Assembly: GCA_035403085.1 (NCBI GenBank)
Contig: DAONEM010000011.1
Location: 1-61,851 of the forward strand
Origin: JAMOAD01 sp023621955
Lineage (GTDB): Bacteria; Acidobacteriota; Aminicenantia; JAMOAD01
Length of the DNA stretch: 61,851 nucleotides
Reading direction: 5' to 3'
A program made the position numbers and the translations under genes. The notes under the pieces are model-generated. The model did not search any database and was not told the DNA's origin. It saw nothing but the letters and a program-made list of their open reading frames with translations. Of the stretch, positions 47,327 through 56,227 are shown in pieces; the stretch's first letter is position 1; the number at the start of each line of letters is the position of its first letter.

Positions 47327-48691
47327 ATGACTATCCACCCACATATTTTCCGCAGCTACGACATCCGAGGAATCGTTGACGAAGACCTGACTCCGGAGAG
47401 CGTCGAGACCATAGGAAAAGCCTTCGGTTCTCTGCTCAGAGAGCGCGGCAAGACAAGCGCCTTCGTGGGAAGAGACGCCCGCCTCTCCTCCCCCTCCTTC
47501 AGGGACGCCCTCATCGCCGGCCTTCTCTCCACAGGTTTGAAGGTCGTCGACCTCGGCATGGTCCCCACTCCGGTCTTCTACTACGCTGTCTACACCCAAA
47601 AGGCCGGCGGAGGGGTCATGATCACCGGATCCCACAACCCCTCCAACTACAACGGCTTCAAGCTCATGGTCGGCGAAGAGACCCTCTTCGGGGAGCAGAT
47701 CCAAGAGGTTTACAAGATCATCCAGAAGGGCCGTTTCCACCGACAAGAGGGTGGTGAGCTGGCCTCTCTGAACATCGTCCCCTCCTACTGGGAGTACATG
47801 AAGAGGGACATCCGCTTCACCGGTAAGCCGAAGATCGTCATCGACGCGGGCAACGGAGTGGGCGGAGTGGTCGCCGCCCCCCTCTTCCGTAGCCTGGGAG
47901 CCGAAGTCGTCGAACTCTTCACCGAACCGGACGGTCGCTTCCCCAACCACCACCCGGACCCCACGGTGCCCGAGAACATGGAGGCCCTGGCGAAGGCGGT
48001 CCTGGAGAACAGGGCGGACTTCGGAATCGGCTACGACGGGGACGCCGACCGAATCGGCGTCGTCGACGACAAGGGGCGGTTGCTCTTCGGCGACCAGATC
48101 CTCTACATCCTCATTCAGCAGGTGCTGGCGGACGTTCCCGGCGGTGAGATCATCGCCGACGTCAAGGCCTCCAACGTCCTCTTCTCGGAGGTGGCGAGGC
48201 TGAAGGGCAAGCCTCTGATGTGGATGACCGGCCACTCCCTGATCAAGAACAAGATGAAGGAAGACGGGGCCATCCTGGCCGGTGAGATGAGCGGTCACAT
48301 CTTCTTCAAACACCGCTACTTCGGCTTCGACGACGCCATCTACTCCTCCCTCCGCTTCACGGAGACGGTGACGGCCCAGGGTCGCCCCGTCTCGGCCTGG
48401 TTGGACTCCATGCCCAAGGTCTTCAACACCCCGGAGATCCGCAGAGAGAGCACGGAAGAGAAGAAGTTCGCCATCGTCGACGCCCTCAGAAAAAGGTGGG
48501 AGGGCCTCTATCCCATATCCTCGGTAGACGGCGTCAGGGTCACCTTCCCTGACGGTTGGGGCCTTGTCAGAGCCTCCAACACCCAACCGGTCCTGGTCCT
48601 CCGCTTCGAAGCCTCTTCCCCGGAGTCCCTGGAGAGGATCCAAGGGGAGATGAACAGAGAGCTTGCCTCCATCGAGGCCGATCTGAAGTGA
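47327..48691 (+). CDS. manB: phosphomannomutase/phosphoglucomutase
   Basis: Interconverts hexose-6- and hexose-1-phosphate for sugar nucleotide synthesis. The 454-residue protein has all four domains of the alpha-D-phosphohexomutase family: IFRSYDIRGI at the start, the phosphoserine loop TGSHNPSNYNGFK, the metal loop GYDGDADRIG, the sugar-binding GEMSGHIFF and the phosphate-binding RASNTQPVLVLRFEA. AGGAGG precedes the ATG. Downstream manC (mannose-1-phosphate guanylyltransferase) supports production of GDP-mannose. Confidence 0.93.
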   Translation: MTIHPHIFRSYDIRGIVDEDLTPESVETIGKAFGSLLRERGKTSAFVGRDARLSSPSFRDALIAGLLSTGLKVVDLGMVPTPVFYYAVYTQKAGGGVMITGSHNPSNYNGFKLMVGEETLFGEQIQEVYKIIQKGRFHRQEGGELASLNIVPSYWEYMKRDIRFTGKPKIVIDAGNGVGGVVAAPLFRSLGAEVVELFTEPDGRFPNHHPDPTVPENMEALAKAVLENRADFGIGYDGDADRIGVVDDKGRLLFGDQILYILIQQVLADVPGGEIIADVKASNVLFSEVARLKGKPLMWMTGHSLIKNKMKEDGAILAGEMSGHIFFKHRYFGFDDAIYSSLRFTETVTAQGRPVSAWLDSMPKVFNTPEIRRESTEEKKFAIVDALRKRWEGLYPISSVDGVRVTFPDGWGLVRASNTQPVLVLRFEASSPESLERIQGEMNRELASIEADLK

Positions 48692-49482
48692 CCACTCCTC
48701 TCTTCTCGACCCTGCTTCTCGCCCTGGTTCAAGGGGTTGCCGAATTTCTCCCCATCAGCTCCTCCGGCCATCTGACGATTCTCCAGCACCTCCTGGGAAT
48801 CCGGGAGGACAACCTCCTTCTCACCGTCGTCCTCCACGGGGGCACCCTCCTTTCGGTGCTCCTCTTCTTTCGGAAGAGAATCTGGGAGCTCTTCCTCTCC
48901 CTTCTTCGGCTTCCCTTCCGGTACAAAGAGGTGAAGCCCGAGGAGCGGTCCACCCTCCTGGGGCTGGTCGTGGTGACAGCGATCACTGGAGCGGCGGGGA
49001 TCCTCTTTAAAGACGCCATCGAGCAGGCCTTCTCCTCTCCGGCGGTCTCCCTGGGAGGGCTCTTCTTTACAGGAACCCTGCTGCTGACCACCCGTTTCGC
49101 CCGAGAGAGGGACCGGATTCCCCCCTTGGCGCACTACATCCTCCTGGGGGTGGCCCAGAGCGTCGCCATCCTCCCCGGCATCTCCCGCTCCGGATCGACC
49201 ATCGCGGTGGCCCTTCTCCTCGGATGGCTGGGGGCTAAGGCCGCGGAGTTCAGCTTCCTCGCCTCCCTTCCCGCCGTCGCCGGAGCCTTACTCCTGGAGA
49301 TTACCAAGGTCCAGGCCTTCTCGAACCCCAGCCTCCTCCTTCTCGGTTTCCTGGTCTCCTTCTTCGTTGGACTGGCCAGCATCGCCTTGCTCCTGCGGGT
49401 CTTGCGCAAAGGCTCCTTCCCCCTCTTCGGCTTCTACTGCCTCTCGGTAGCCCTCTTGGGGACCCTCCTCTTCGTCTTTTAA
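48688..49482 (+). CDS. uppP: undecaprenyl-diphosphatase
   Basis: BacA/UppP family integral membrane phosphatase that regenerates undecaprenyl phosphate, the lipid carrier for peptidoglycan and surface glycans. In 264 residues the two catalytic loops are plain: ALVQGVAEFLPISSSGHL near the N-terminus and LPGISRSGSTI. About seven or eight hydrophobic helices. The GTG start shares a GTGA with the manB stop. Its insertion between manB and manC suggests joint control of glycan precursor and carrier supply. Confidence 0.93.
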   Translation: MTTPLFSTLLLALVQGVAEFLPISSSGHLTILQHLLGIREDNLLLTVVLHGGTLLSVLLFFRKRIWELFLSLLRLPFRYKEVKPEERSTLLGLVVVTAITGAAGILFKDAIEQAFSSPAVSLGGLFFTGTLLLTTRFARERDRIPPLAHYILLGVAQSVAILPGISRSGSTIAVALLLGWLGAKAAEFSFLASLPAVAGALLLEITKVQAFSNPSLLLLGFLVSFFVGLASIALLLRVLRKGSFPLFGFYCLSVALLGTLLFVF

Positions 49483-49503
49483 ATTCCCTCTCTGGAGAGA
49501 TCC

Positions 49504-50544
49504 ATGAAAAAGAAAGCCCTGATCCTGGCCGGCGGTTCCGGCAAACGTTTCTGGCCCCTCAGCGAGAAAGCCGTTCCCAAACAGCTCCTCTCGCTCCTCT
49601 CCCCTCTGACCTTGATTGAGGAGACCCTCCAGCGCCTCTCGGGTTACCTGGAGACGAAGGACATCTACATCGTCACCCATAGGGCCTTGGCCGAGAGCTT
49701 CCGCCGTCTCTGCCCCGGATTCCCGGCCGAGAACATCTGGACCGAACCGGAGCCGAGAAACACAGCCCCCTCCCTCTTCTGGGCGATCTCCCGCCTGGAG
49801 TGTGAAGACCCGGAGAACGTTGTCGGGATCTTCCCGGCGGACCATAACATCACCGACACCGACCTCTTCCTCAGACGGATGGAGACGGCCTTCGCCCTGG
49901 CCGACGGCTCTCGCGACCTGATCACCTTCGGCATCCTTCCCACCTCCCCGGAAACCGGGTATGGGTACATCGAAACCCCTGAAGGTTCGCGCTTCTCCGA
50001 CCAGACCCCCTCTCTCCCCATCCTCTCCTTCAAGGAGAAGCCCGACCGGAAGACCGCGGAGGAGTACCTCAGAAAGGGAAACTACTTCTGGAACTCCGGG
50101 ATGTTCGTCTGGAAGGCCTCCACCTTTCACCAACAGCTGGCCCTCTACTCCCCGGAGCTCTTCCCCTTCTACGCACGTATGTTGGCGGGGGAGCCGGCGG
50201 ATCGGGTCTTCCCGGAGATCCCTAGGGATTCCATCGATTACGCCCTCCTGGAGAAGAGCAGCGCGATCCGCCTCGTCCCCGGAGACTTCGGCTGGTCCGA
50301 TGTCGGCTCTTTCCTCTCCCTCCACAACCTCCTCCCCAAAGACGAGGCAGGGAACTCCCGCCGGGAGGGGGATGTCCTCTTCCACAAGAGCCAGAACAAC
50401 TTCGTCTTCGCCCAAGGGATGGAGGTCGCCCTGTTGGGTGTGGAAAACCTCTTCGTGGTGGTCAAAAACGGGAAGATCGCCATCGGTCGTCTCGACCTCT
50501 GCCAGGAGATCAAAGAGGCCTACGATCGCTTCGAAAAACCCTAA
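49504..50544 (+). CDS. manC: mannose-1-phosphate guanylyltransferase
   Basis: A 346-residue nucleotidyltransferase that makes GDP-mannose from GTP and mannose-1-phosphate. It shows ALILAGGSGKRFWPLS with the NTP-binding glycine loop, the KQLLSLL segment, EPEPRNTAPSLFWA, FPADHNITD, FKEKPDRKTAEEYL and YFWNSGMFVW. It lacks the C-terminal phosphomannose isomerase domain of bifunctional enzymes. GGAGAG lies just before the ATG. It completes a manB-uppP-manC operon. Confidence 0.93.
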   Translation: MKKKALILAGGSGKRFWPLSEKAVPKQLLSLLSPLTLIEETLQRLSGYLETKDIYIVTHRALAESFRRLCPGFPAENIWTEPEPRNTAPSLFWAISRLECEDPENVVGIFPADHNITDTDLFLRRMETAFALADGSRDLITFGILPTSPETGYGYIETPEGSRFSDQTPSLPILSFKEKPDRKTAEEYLRKGNYFWNSGMFVWKASTFHQQLALYSPELFPFYARMLAGEPADRVFPEIPRDSIDYALLEKSSAIRLVPGDFGWSDVGSFLSLHNLLPKDEAGNSRREGDVLFHKSQNNFVFAQGMEVALLGVENLFVVVKNGKIAIGRLDLCQEIKEAYDRFEKP

Positions 50545-50557
50545 CTCCCCCGGATCG

Positions 50558-50586
50558 TTGACAAAGCCTCCCTTTTCTTCTATATT
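50558..50586 (+). promoter_or_regulatory. sigma70 promoter upstream of the FHA operon
   Basis: TTGACA (50558-50563), 17 bp, TATATT (50581-50586). The start, near 50593, is about 175 nt before the GTG at 50769, an unusually long leader for this window. Confidence 0.6.
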
Positions 50587-50616
50587 TTTCTTTCAAAGGC
50601 GGAAAGGAGAGAGAGC

Positions 50617-50775
50617 GTGGAGCGGAGAAGAGAGGGTTCGGGAAGGTTGTTTTCGCCCCCCTTGGCCTCTCTCTGCCTCGAAGAGGCCCTCTCCAAGGGG
50701 AACCTCCCTCGCCGGGGAGCCCGCCTTGCCGGAACAGGCCTTATAGTTTTCGATCAAGGAGCCCTAAGGTGCTGA
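50617..50775 (+). CDS. possible 52-residue leader peptide
   Basis: A GTG (50617) preceded by AAGGAG opens a 52-codon frame that ends with TGC TGA overlapping the start of the next gene. The sequence is basic at its N-terminus, with a hydrophobic patch near LAGTGLIVF. The ribosome site and the coupling are the only supports; composition gives no clear evidence of coding. Confidence 0.25.
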   Translation: MERRREGSGRLFSPPLASLCLEEALSKGNLPRRGARLAGTGLIVFDQGALRC

Positions 50776-51296
50776 TAGTGTGCCCTAAGTGTTACACCAA
50801 GTACCGTCTCGACGAGAACCGTCTCCAGATGAAGCCCACCGTAAAGCTTCGGTGTCCCCAGTGCTCCAACATCTTCGAGGTTCAGAACCCCCTCATGAAG
50901 AGGGACATCCGTGAAGACGACACCACCCAAGTGCGGAAGGACACCGCCCCCAAGCAGGAGGAGTTCAGCCTCCCCTTGGGCAAAACCCTCTACCTCTTCG
51001 TCATAAAAGGGCCCCGGTCCGGCTACAAGCATAAGGTTGAAACCCCCTACCTGGTGATCGGCAGGGGCAGCGAGGCCGACCTCATCCTCCCGGACCTGGA
51101 GGTCTCCAGGAAACATTGTGCCCTGGAAATCTCGGGCGATAAGGCCATCTTGAAAGATTTGGACAGCACCAACGGCGTCTTCGTCGGCGGCGAAAGGATT
51201 TCCAGTATCACCTTGGAAGACCGGACCGAGTTCACCCTCGGCCAGAGCACCATCCTCTTCATGGAAAGGCCCAAGGACCAGGATTTTCCGGGGTGA
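50769..51296 (+). CDS. zinc-ribbon (MJ0042-type) and FHA domain protein
   Basis: A 175-residue cytoplasmic protein. Cysteines 5, 8, 29 and 32 (CPKC and CPQC) form the MJ0042-type zinc ribbon found at the N-termini of many deltaproteobacterial and acidobacterial proteins. After a charged linker, an FHA domain (about 75-170) shows GRGSEADLILPD, VSRKHC and LDSTNGVFVGG, the phosphothreonine-binding loops. FHA domains recognise Ser/Thr-kinase substrates, but no kinase is encoded in the window. GTG start with AAGGAG; GTGA overlap with the next gene. Confidence 0.85.
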   Translation: MLIVCPKCYTKYRLDENRLQMKPTVKLRCPQCSNIFEVQNPLMKRDIREDDTTQVRKDTAPKQEEFSLPLGKTLYLFVIKGPRSGYKHKVETPYLVIGRGSEADLILPDLEVSRKHCALEISGDKAILKDLDSTNGVFVGGERISSITLEDRTEFTLGQSTILFMERPKDQDFPG

Positions 51297-52936
51297 AACC
51301 TCTCCGTTCCCTGGGCAACTTCTCCGCGGTCGCCCTCCCTTTTACCCTCTTTTCGCTCCTTCTCACCCTCTCCCTCAACCACCCCCTCCTGCCGACCCTT
51401 CCCCTGGTGGGTTCGACCTTTCTCTTCCTCTCCCTCCACTTCTTCCTCCTCTCCCTGACCATCAGCTTCCTGACAACCCAGCTTCTCCAGTTCATCGCCG
51501 GTAAGAGCTTCGATTCCAAGCCCCTCTCGGTGGAGCTCATCTACCCCTCCCTTCGCTTCCACCTTCTCTACCTGGGGATCCTCTACCCCCTCAACCTCTG
51601 GAAGTACCGGGCCTTCCTCACGCCGACCATCAAGAACCTCTTCCTCGGCTTGACCCTCCTCTTCCTGGGACTCTTCTCCCTTCTCCTCCTCTTCAACCGA
51701 AGGTTCATCCGCAAGGAGGGAAGAGAGAAAATCCGCAGAATCCTGGCCCTCTTCCTCCTGGGGTTGACTCTGGTCCCTCCGGCCACCCTCCCCCTCCTCT
51801 TCAGCACCGCCGCCCTCTCCACCCTTCCCCCCTCCCCTCCCAGGAGCTCGGCCAGGGTCTCCCCTCTCCCGGAGGGTCGGATCATCAACCTCTACATAGA
51901 CGGTCTCTCCCTGGACTTCCTCTTCCGTCTGATCCCGGACGGGAAGCTCCCCAACTTCTCTTGGCTCAGGGAGAACGGAAGCTGGGGAACCCTCCGCTCC
52001 TTCTCTCCCCCCTCTCCACCCGCTCCGCTCGCCTCCTACCTCTCAGGCCTTCCCCCCTCCCAACACCACCGTTTCTCCCTTCAGACCCTGGCGCCTGGAA
52101 GGAGCGGCTCCCCCTCCCTCTACTTCTTCCCGGACGGGTTCTTCTTCGTCTTCATGGAGCGGCTCGGCCTCTTCCACGAGACCCTGGCCCCCACGAACCT
52201 GGACTCCCTCTTCCAGGACCTTGAGAAGCAGGGCCTCCCCTGCAAGGGAATCACCTCCTTCAGGGACGAAGAGGCCCCGGGGGATTACCTTCTCCTCCGC
52301 CAGCCTCTGCCGCCGCCCTTCGAGAATCTGAAGATCAACGGCGACAGCCGCTCCCAGAACCTCCGGTTCAACATCCTCCTGGACAACAAACGGCTCTCCC
52401 TCTTCCGCTCGCTCCTCCAGGAGGACCGCCGCTCCCGCCTCCTCTTCCTCTATCTGGACGGTCTTCTGGACACGGAACAGCGTTTCTACCGGTACGCCTT
52501 GCCGGAGTACTTCTCCGGCGTCACCGAGGAGGAGGTCCACCTCTTCGGAGACGTGATCGAGCGGTACTACCAGTTCCTCGACCAGGCCCTCGGCCAGATC
52601 ATCACCTCCATGGGAAGCCAAGACCTTCTGGTCATCACCTCCTCCCTGGAGATCGAGCCGGTCAACCCGGTCAACCAGGTCATGGACCAACTCTTCCACC
52701 AGGATGAGTACTCCGCCTCCTTCGGGGAGAAGACCACGGGGGTGGTCATCTTCTACGGCGACGCCGTCAAGAGGGGCGAGAGCCCCGGGGACTTCGCCGT
52801 CACCGACGCCTACCCCCTCTTCTTCTACTACCTCCGTCTCCCCCTTCCCTCCAGGGTTCAGGGGGGGATCAACCTGAAGATGTTCACCCGTGACTTTATC
52901 AGGGAGAACCCGCTGATCTACTCGATTCGGAGATAG
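51293..52936 (+). CDS. membrane protein with alkaline-phosphatase-fold (phosphodiesterase-like) domain, catalytic residues apparently lost
   Basis: A 547-residue protein. The first 190 residues contain five hydrophobic helices (about 13-30, 38-65, 88-102, 112-132, 148-172). The rest resembles type I phosphodiesterase/nucleotide pyrophosphatase: NLYIDGLSLDFLFRLIPDGKLPNFSWLRENGSWGTLRSFSPP and LASYLSGLPPSQH. The segment that should hold the catalytic Thr reads SPPAPLAS, and the later SDHG-type metal motif is replaced by ITSSLEIEP. It is therefore probably a pseudoenzyme. It overlaps the FHA gene (GTGA), suggesting joint function. Confidence 0.6.
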   Translation: MKPLRSLGNFSAVALPFTLFSLLLTLSLNHPLLPTLPLVGSTFLFLSLHFFLLSLTISFLTTQLLQFIAGKSFDSKPLSVELIYPSLRFHLLYLGILYPLNLWKYRAFLTPTIKNLFLGLTLLFLGLFSLLLLFNRRFIRKEGREKIRRILALFLLGLTLVPPATLPLLFSTAALSTLPPSPPRSSARVSPLPEGRIINLYIDGLSLDFLFRLIPDGKLPNFSWLRENGSWGTLRSFSPPSPPAPLASYLSGLPPSQHHRFSLQTLAPGRSGSPSLYFFPDGFFFVFMERLGLFHETLAPTNLDSLFQDLEKQGLPCKGITSFRDEEAPGDYLLLRQPLPPPFENLKINGDSRSQNLRFNILLDNKRLSLFRSLLQEDRRSRLLFLYLDGLLDTEQRFYRYALPEYFSGVTEEEVHLFGDVIERYYQFLDQALGQIITSMGSQDLLVITSSLEIEPVNPVNQVMDQLFHQDEYSASFGEKTTGVVIFYGDAVKRGESPGDFAVTDAYPLFFYYLRLPLPSRVQGGINLKMFTRDFIRENPLIYSIRR

Positions 52937-52940
52937 CCCC

Positions 52941-53396
52941 ATGGTGATCGTCCTCCAGAGAGTCTCCCAAGCCTCTGTCTCCGTCGCCTCCCGGGAGGTC
53001 TCCCGGATCGGCCGGGGGCTCCTCCTTCTGGTCGGCCTGGAAGAGGGGGACGGCGCCGAAGAGGCCCGCCGGATGGCCGAGAAGATCGTCCACTTCCGAA
53101 TCTTCCCCGACCGGGAGGGGAAGATGAACCTCTCCCTCCTGGACCTTCGCCTCCCGATCCTCTCGGTCTCCCAGTTCACCCTGGCTTACAGGCTTCAGAG
53201 AGGGCGCCGCCCGGACTTCACCGCCGCCATGGCCGCCGACCGGGCTCTTCCCCTCTACAAGGCCTTCCTCCAGGAACTTTCCCGCTTCGATCTCCCGGTC
53301 TTCGACGGAGAGTTCGGCGCCCTCATGGAGGTCTCCCTGGTCAACGACGGCCCGGTCACCTTCGTCTTCGACAGCCACCGGGAGAAGAGGCCGTGA
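52941..53396 (+). CDS. dtd: D-aminoacyl-tRNA deacylase
   Basis: Hydrolyses D-amino acids from mischarged tRNA, a translation quality-control enzyme. The 151-residue length fits the family (about 145). Motifs are LQRVSQASVSV at the start, GLLLLVGLEEGD, the active-site SVSQFTL and the cross-subunit Gly-cisPro loop VNDGPVTF. It begins 4 nt after the previous stop and overlaps the next gene by one base. Confidence 0.93.
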   Translation: MVIVLQRVSQASVSVASREVSRIGRGLLLLVGLEEGDGAEEARRMAEKIVHFRIFPDREGKMNLSLLDLRLPILSVSQFTLAYRLQRGRRPDFTAAMAADRALPLYKAFLQELSRFDLPVFDGEFGALMEVSLVNDGPVTFVFDSHREKRP

Positions 53397-54121
53397 TGGA
53401 GGATCTCCTCTCCCAGGATCGTTTCCTGGACGGAAAGATCTCGGTCCGCCAGCCGAAGCGCGGGTTCCGCTTCACCATCGACGCCCCTCTCCTGGCCGAT
53501 TTCATCCCTCCCGACCCGGGGCGGCGCCTCCTTGAAATCGGAAGCGGCTGTGGTATAATCTCCCTCATTCTCGCACGTTCCCGAGCGACGGAGTTCATCG
53601 TCGCCCTGGAGATCCAGCGGATTATGGTGGAAGCCCTGAGAAGAAACGTCCAAGAGAACCGTCTGACCGAGAGGGTGTTCCCCCTCCGGGGAGACTTCCG
53701 CACCCCTCCCCTGCGGCCTCTCTTCGACGGCATCTTCGCCAACCCCCCCTACGGACGCCTGGGGGAGGGAAAGGTCAGCTCCGATCCCGGAGAGGCGGCC
53801 GCCAGGTTCGAACTCCTCCTGGACGCCTCGACCCTCCTGCAGAACGCCGCCGGGCTCCTCCGCCCCCAGGGGCGGCTCTGGCTCATCTACCCGGCCAGGA
53901 GGGGCGAAGAGATCAAGGAGACGGCTCTCTCCAAGGGGCTCCACCCCCGCCGCAAGAGGCTGATCCTCCGCTCCCCCTCCCATCCCAACCCCCTCTTCTC
54001 TCTCTGGGAGTTCTCCCTCCAAGAGGGGTCCTGCCTGAGGGAGAAGGTGATTCTCCACGAAGATGACGGCCGCTACACCCCCGAGGTGGAGGCGGTCTTG
54101 AGAGGTAAAGGTGTTTCTTAA
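53396..54121 (+). CDS. class I SAM-dependent methyltransferase, TrmN6/YfiC-like
   Basis: A 241-residue methyltransferase. LLEIGSGCGIISLILAR is the SAM-binding motif I, VALEIQ motif II, and FANPPYG is the catalytic NPPY of N6-adenine methyltransferases. The opening QPKRGFRFTIDAPLLADF matches the tRNA1-Val (A37-N6) methyltransferase group. The start is the ATG in a TGATG overlap with dtd (a GTG lies one codon earlier). Two consecutive tRNA-related genes fit a translation-quality pair. Target tRNA unverified. Confidence 0.8.
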   Translation: MEDLLSQDRFLDGKISVRQPKRGFRFTIDAPLLADFIPPDPGRRLLEIGSGCGIISLILARSRATEFIVALEIQRIMVEALRRNVQENRLTERVFPLRGDFRTPPLRPLFDGIFANPPYGRLGEGKVSSDPGEAAARFELLLDASTLLQNAAGLLRPQGRLWLIYPARRGEEIKETALSKGLHPRRKRLILRSPSHPNPLFSLWEFSLQEGSCLREKVILHEDDGRYTPEVEAVLRGKGVS

Positions 54122-54929
54122 AGAGAAGATCGACACGGTCTACAGAAGCCGTCTGCTCATCTCCAACCTGGTGAGCCGAGACCTGAAGGCCAGATACCGG
54201 GGCTCAACCCTGGGGTTCCTCTGGTCCTTCCTGAACCCCCTCCTGCTGATGCTGGTCTACACGCTGGCCTTCGGGGTGATCCTCAAACCCCGCTTCCCGA
54301 TCCCCCACATGGAGACCGCCTCTGGCTACTCCCTCTTCCTCTTCAGCGGTCTTCTCTCCTGGATCTGGTTCAGCACCTCCATTCTGGAGTGCTCATCGGT
54401 CCTCTCCACCCAGGGGAGCCTGATCAAGAAGGTCTTCTTCCCCGTAGAGATCCTCCCCATCACCACGGTGACCACCAACTTCATCAACTTCCTCCTGGGG
54501 CTCCCCATCCTGATTCTCTTCTTCCTCATCCTCGGTCAGCCCCTCACGCCCTTCGTCCTGTTGATCTTCCCGGTCATGATCGTCCAGTTCCTCTTCACCC
54601 TGGGCCTGGGTTTCTTCGCCGCGGCCTTGACGGTCCACTTCAAAGACATCGGCAACATCATCGCCAACCTGATGACCCTCTGGTTCTTCGCCACCCCGGT
54701 GATCTACCCCTTCGAATTCGGCCCCATCCTCTCCACCCCCTGGATCCGCACCCTTCTCCTCCTCAACCCCATGACCCACATCATCGAGGCTTACCAGTTC
54801 TGCTTCTTTTTCGGTTCCCTCCTCCACTACAAGAAACTCCTCGTGACGTTGGTCGTCTCCCTCCTCGTCTTCCTGGGGGGGTATTACTTCTTCGACCGCG
54901 TCAAAGACACCTTCCCGGAGCAAGTATGA
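54111..54929 (+). CDS. wzm: polysaccharide ABC transporter permease (Wzm-like)
   Basis: A 272-residue ABC-2 type permease that, with Wzt, exports lipid-linked O-antigen or other glycans across the inner membrane. The N-terminal LVSRDLKARYRGSTLGFLWSFLNPLLLMLVYTLAFG is the classic gate-helix signature. Six hydrophobic segments follow, with FFATPVIYPFEF near the fifth. The GTG start overlaps the methyltransferase by 11 nt. The adjacent ATPase has a C-terminal substrate domain. Confidence 0.9.
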   Translation: MFLKEKIDTVYRSRLLISNLVSRDLKARYRGSTLGFLWSFLNPLLLMLVYTLAFGVILKPRFPIPHMETASGYSLFLFSGLLSWIWFSTSILECSSVLSTQGSLIKKVFFPVEILPITTVTTNFINFLLGLPILILFFLILGQPLTPFVLLIFPVMIVQFLFTLGLGFFAAALTVHFKDIGNIIANLMTLWFFATPVIYPFEFGPILSTPWIRTLLLLNPMTHIIEAYQFCFFFGSLLHYKKLLVTLVVSLLVFLGGYYFFDRVKDTFPEQV

Positions 54930-56227
54930 CAAGAGAAGAGAAGGCTCTCTCTCTGAGCCATGTTGTCAAAGCCTACCGCAAGTACGCCAACCAGCACCGA
55001 TTCCTCACCCTCAAGAGCGCCTTCCTCAACGGAGCCCTCTTCAGGGAGTTTCAGCCGGAGGAGGTCTACTTGGCCGTGGACGACGTCTCCCTGGAGGTCG
55101 AGAGGGGAAAAACCATCGGGATCATCGGGGAGAACGGCTCCGGCAAGAGCACCCTCATGAAGATGATGGCGGGAATCGCCCGTCCCAACCGGGGCACCAT
55201 CGACGTGAACGGGCGCGTCTCCGCCCTGATCGAGTTAGGGGCCGGGTTTCACCCGGAGATCTCCGGACGGGAGAACGTCTACATCAACGGGATCATCCTG
55301 GGTCTGACCAAGAAGGAGATCTCCGCGCGTTTCGACGAGATCGTCCGCTTCGCGGAGCTGGAAGACTTCATCGATCAACCCGTGAAGACCTACTCCTCCG
55401 GGATGTTTATGCGCCTCGGCTTCTCCGTCGCCATCAACGTCAACCCGGACATCCTCCTGGTCGACGAGGTCCTCTCGGTGGGCGACGCCTCCTTCGTTCC
55501 CAAATGCCTCGACAAGATCAACGAGTTCAAGCGGCTCGGGAAGACCATCGTCTTCGTCTCCCACGACCTGGAAACGGTGACCAGAATCTGCGACGAAGCC
55601 GTCTGGATGCGGAAGGGCCACATCGTGATGAAGGGGTACCCGAAGCAGATCGTCGACGCCTACCTGCAGGATGTCTCGGAGAGGGAAGAGAAGAAGCAGA
55701 GACTGCGGCGCCAGGAGATCGAAGAGAAGATCGAGGAGAAAGCCTCCTCCCCGGAACAGGAAGAGGGCGAACGCCACCGTTGGGGGGACATGAGCGTGGA
55801 GATCCTCAGAGTCACCCTCCGGGACGGCAAGGGAAACGAGAAGTTCATCTTCCACCCTGAGGACTCCCTGACCGTGGAGATGGAGATCCTCGCCCGGGAA
55901 GAGAAGGAGGACTTCGGCTTCGGCATCGCCGTCATCAACGGGGCCGGCGTCACCACCTACGGGACGAACACCTTTCTGGAAGAGATGAAACCTCTCCTCC
56001 TCCCTGCCGGCAACCACAAGGTCTCCCTCACGCTACCCTCCGTCCCCTTGATCAACGGGTTCTACTTCATCGACGCCGCGGTTCACTCCCGGGACGGGGC
56101 GCCCTACGACTACCACCACCTCCTTCACCAGTTCCGGGTCGACTCTCTCCACAAGGATGTCGGCCATGTCCGTCTCGACCACTCCTGGAGCTTCGGCGAT
56201 GGCCTCCGTTTTAAGCCCCAGGGATAA
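54926..56227 (+). CDS. wzt: polysaccharide ABC transporter ATPase with Wzt C-terminal domain
   Basis: A 433-residue ATPase. Walker A is GENGSGKSTLMK (about 68-79) and Walker B ILLVDEVLSVGD; the signature is the short form YSSGMFMRLGFSVAIN seen in glycan exporters. After an acidic/basic coiled linker (about 255-290), a beta-rich domain (SVEILRVTLRDGKG to the end) corresponds to the Wzt carbohydrate-binding domain that recognises the modified non-reducing end of the polymer. It starts in an ATGA overlap with wzm, and its last 29 nt overlap the next gene. Confidence 0.92.
   Translation: MTREEKALSLSHVVKAYRKYANQHRFLTLKSAFLNGALFREFQPEEVYLAVDDVSLEVERGKTIGIIGENGSGKSTLMKMMAGIARPNRGTIDVNGRVSALIELGAGFHPEISGRENVYINGIILGLTKKEISARFDEIVRFAELEDFIDQPVKTYSSGMFMRLGFSVAINVNPDILLVDEVLSVGDASFVPKCLDKINEFKRLGKTIVFVSHDLETVTRICDEAVWMRKGHIVMKGYPKQIVDAYLQDVSEREEKKQRLRRQEIEEKIEEKASSPEQEEGERHRWGDMSVEILRVTLRDGKGNEKFIFHPEDSLTVEMEILAREEKEDFGFGIAVINGAGVTTYGTNTFLEEMKPLLLPAGNHKVSLTLPSVPLINGFYFIDAAVHSRDGAPYDYHHLLHQFRVDSLHKDVGHVRLDHSWSFGDGLRFKPQG

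Noticed and set aside
54389..54925. N-terminal extension of Wzt back into the wzm gene
   Set aside because: The extension is Pro/His/Arg-rich out-of-frame wzm sequence; the ATG at 54926 in an ATGA overlap gives the normal Wzt N-terminus.
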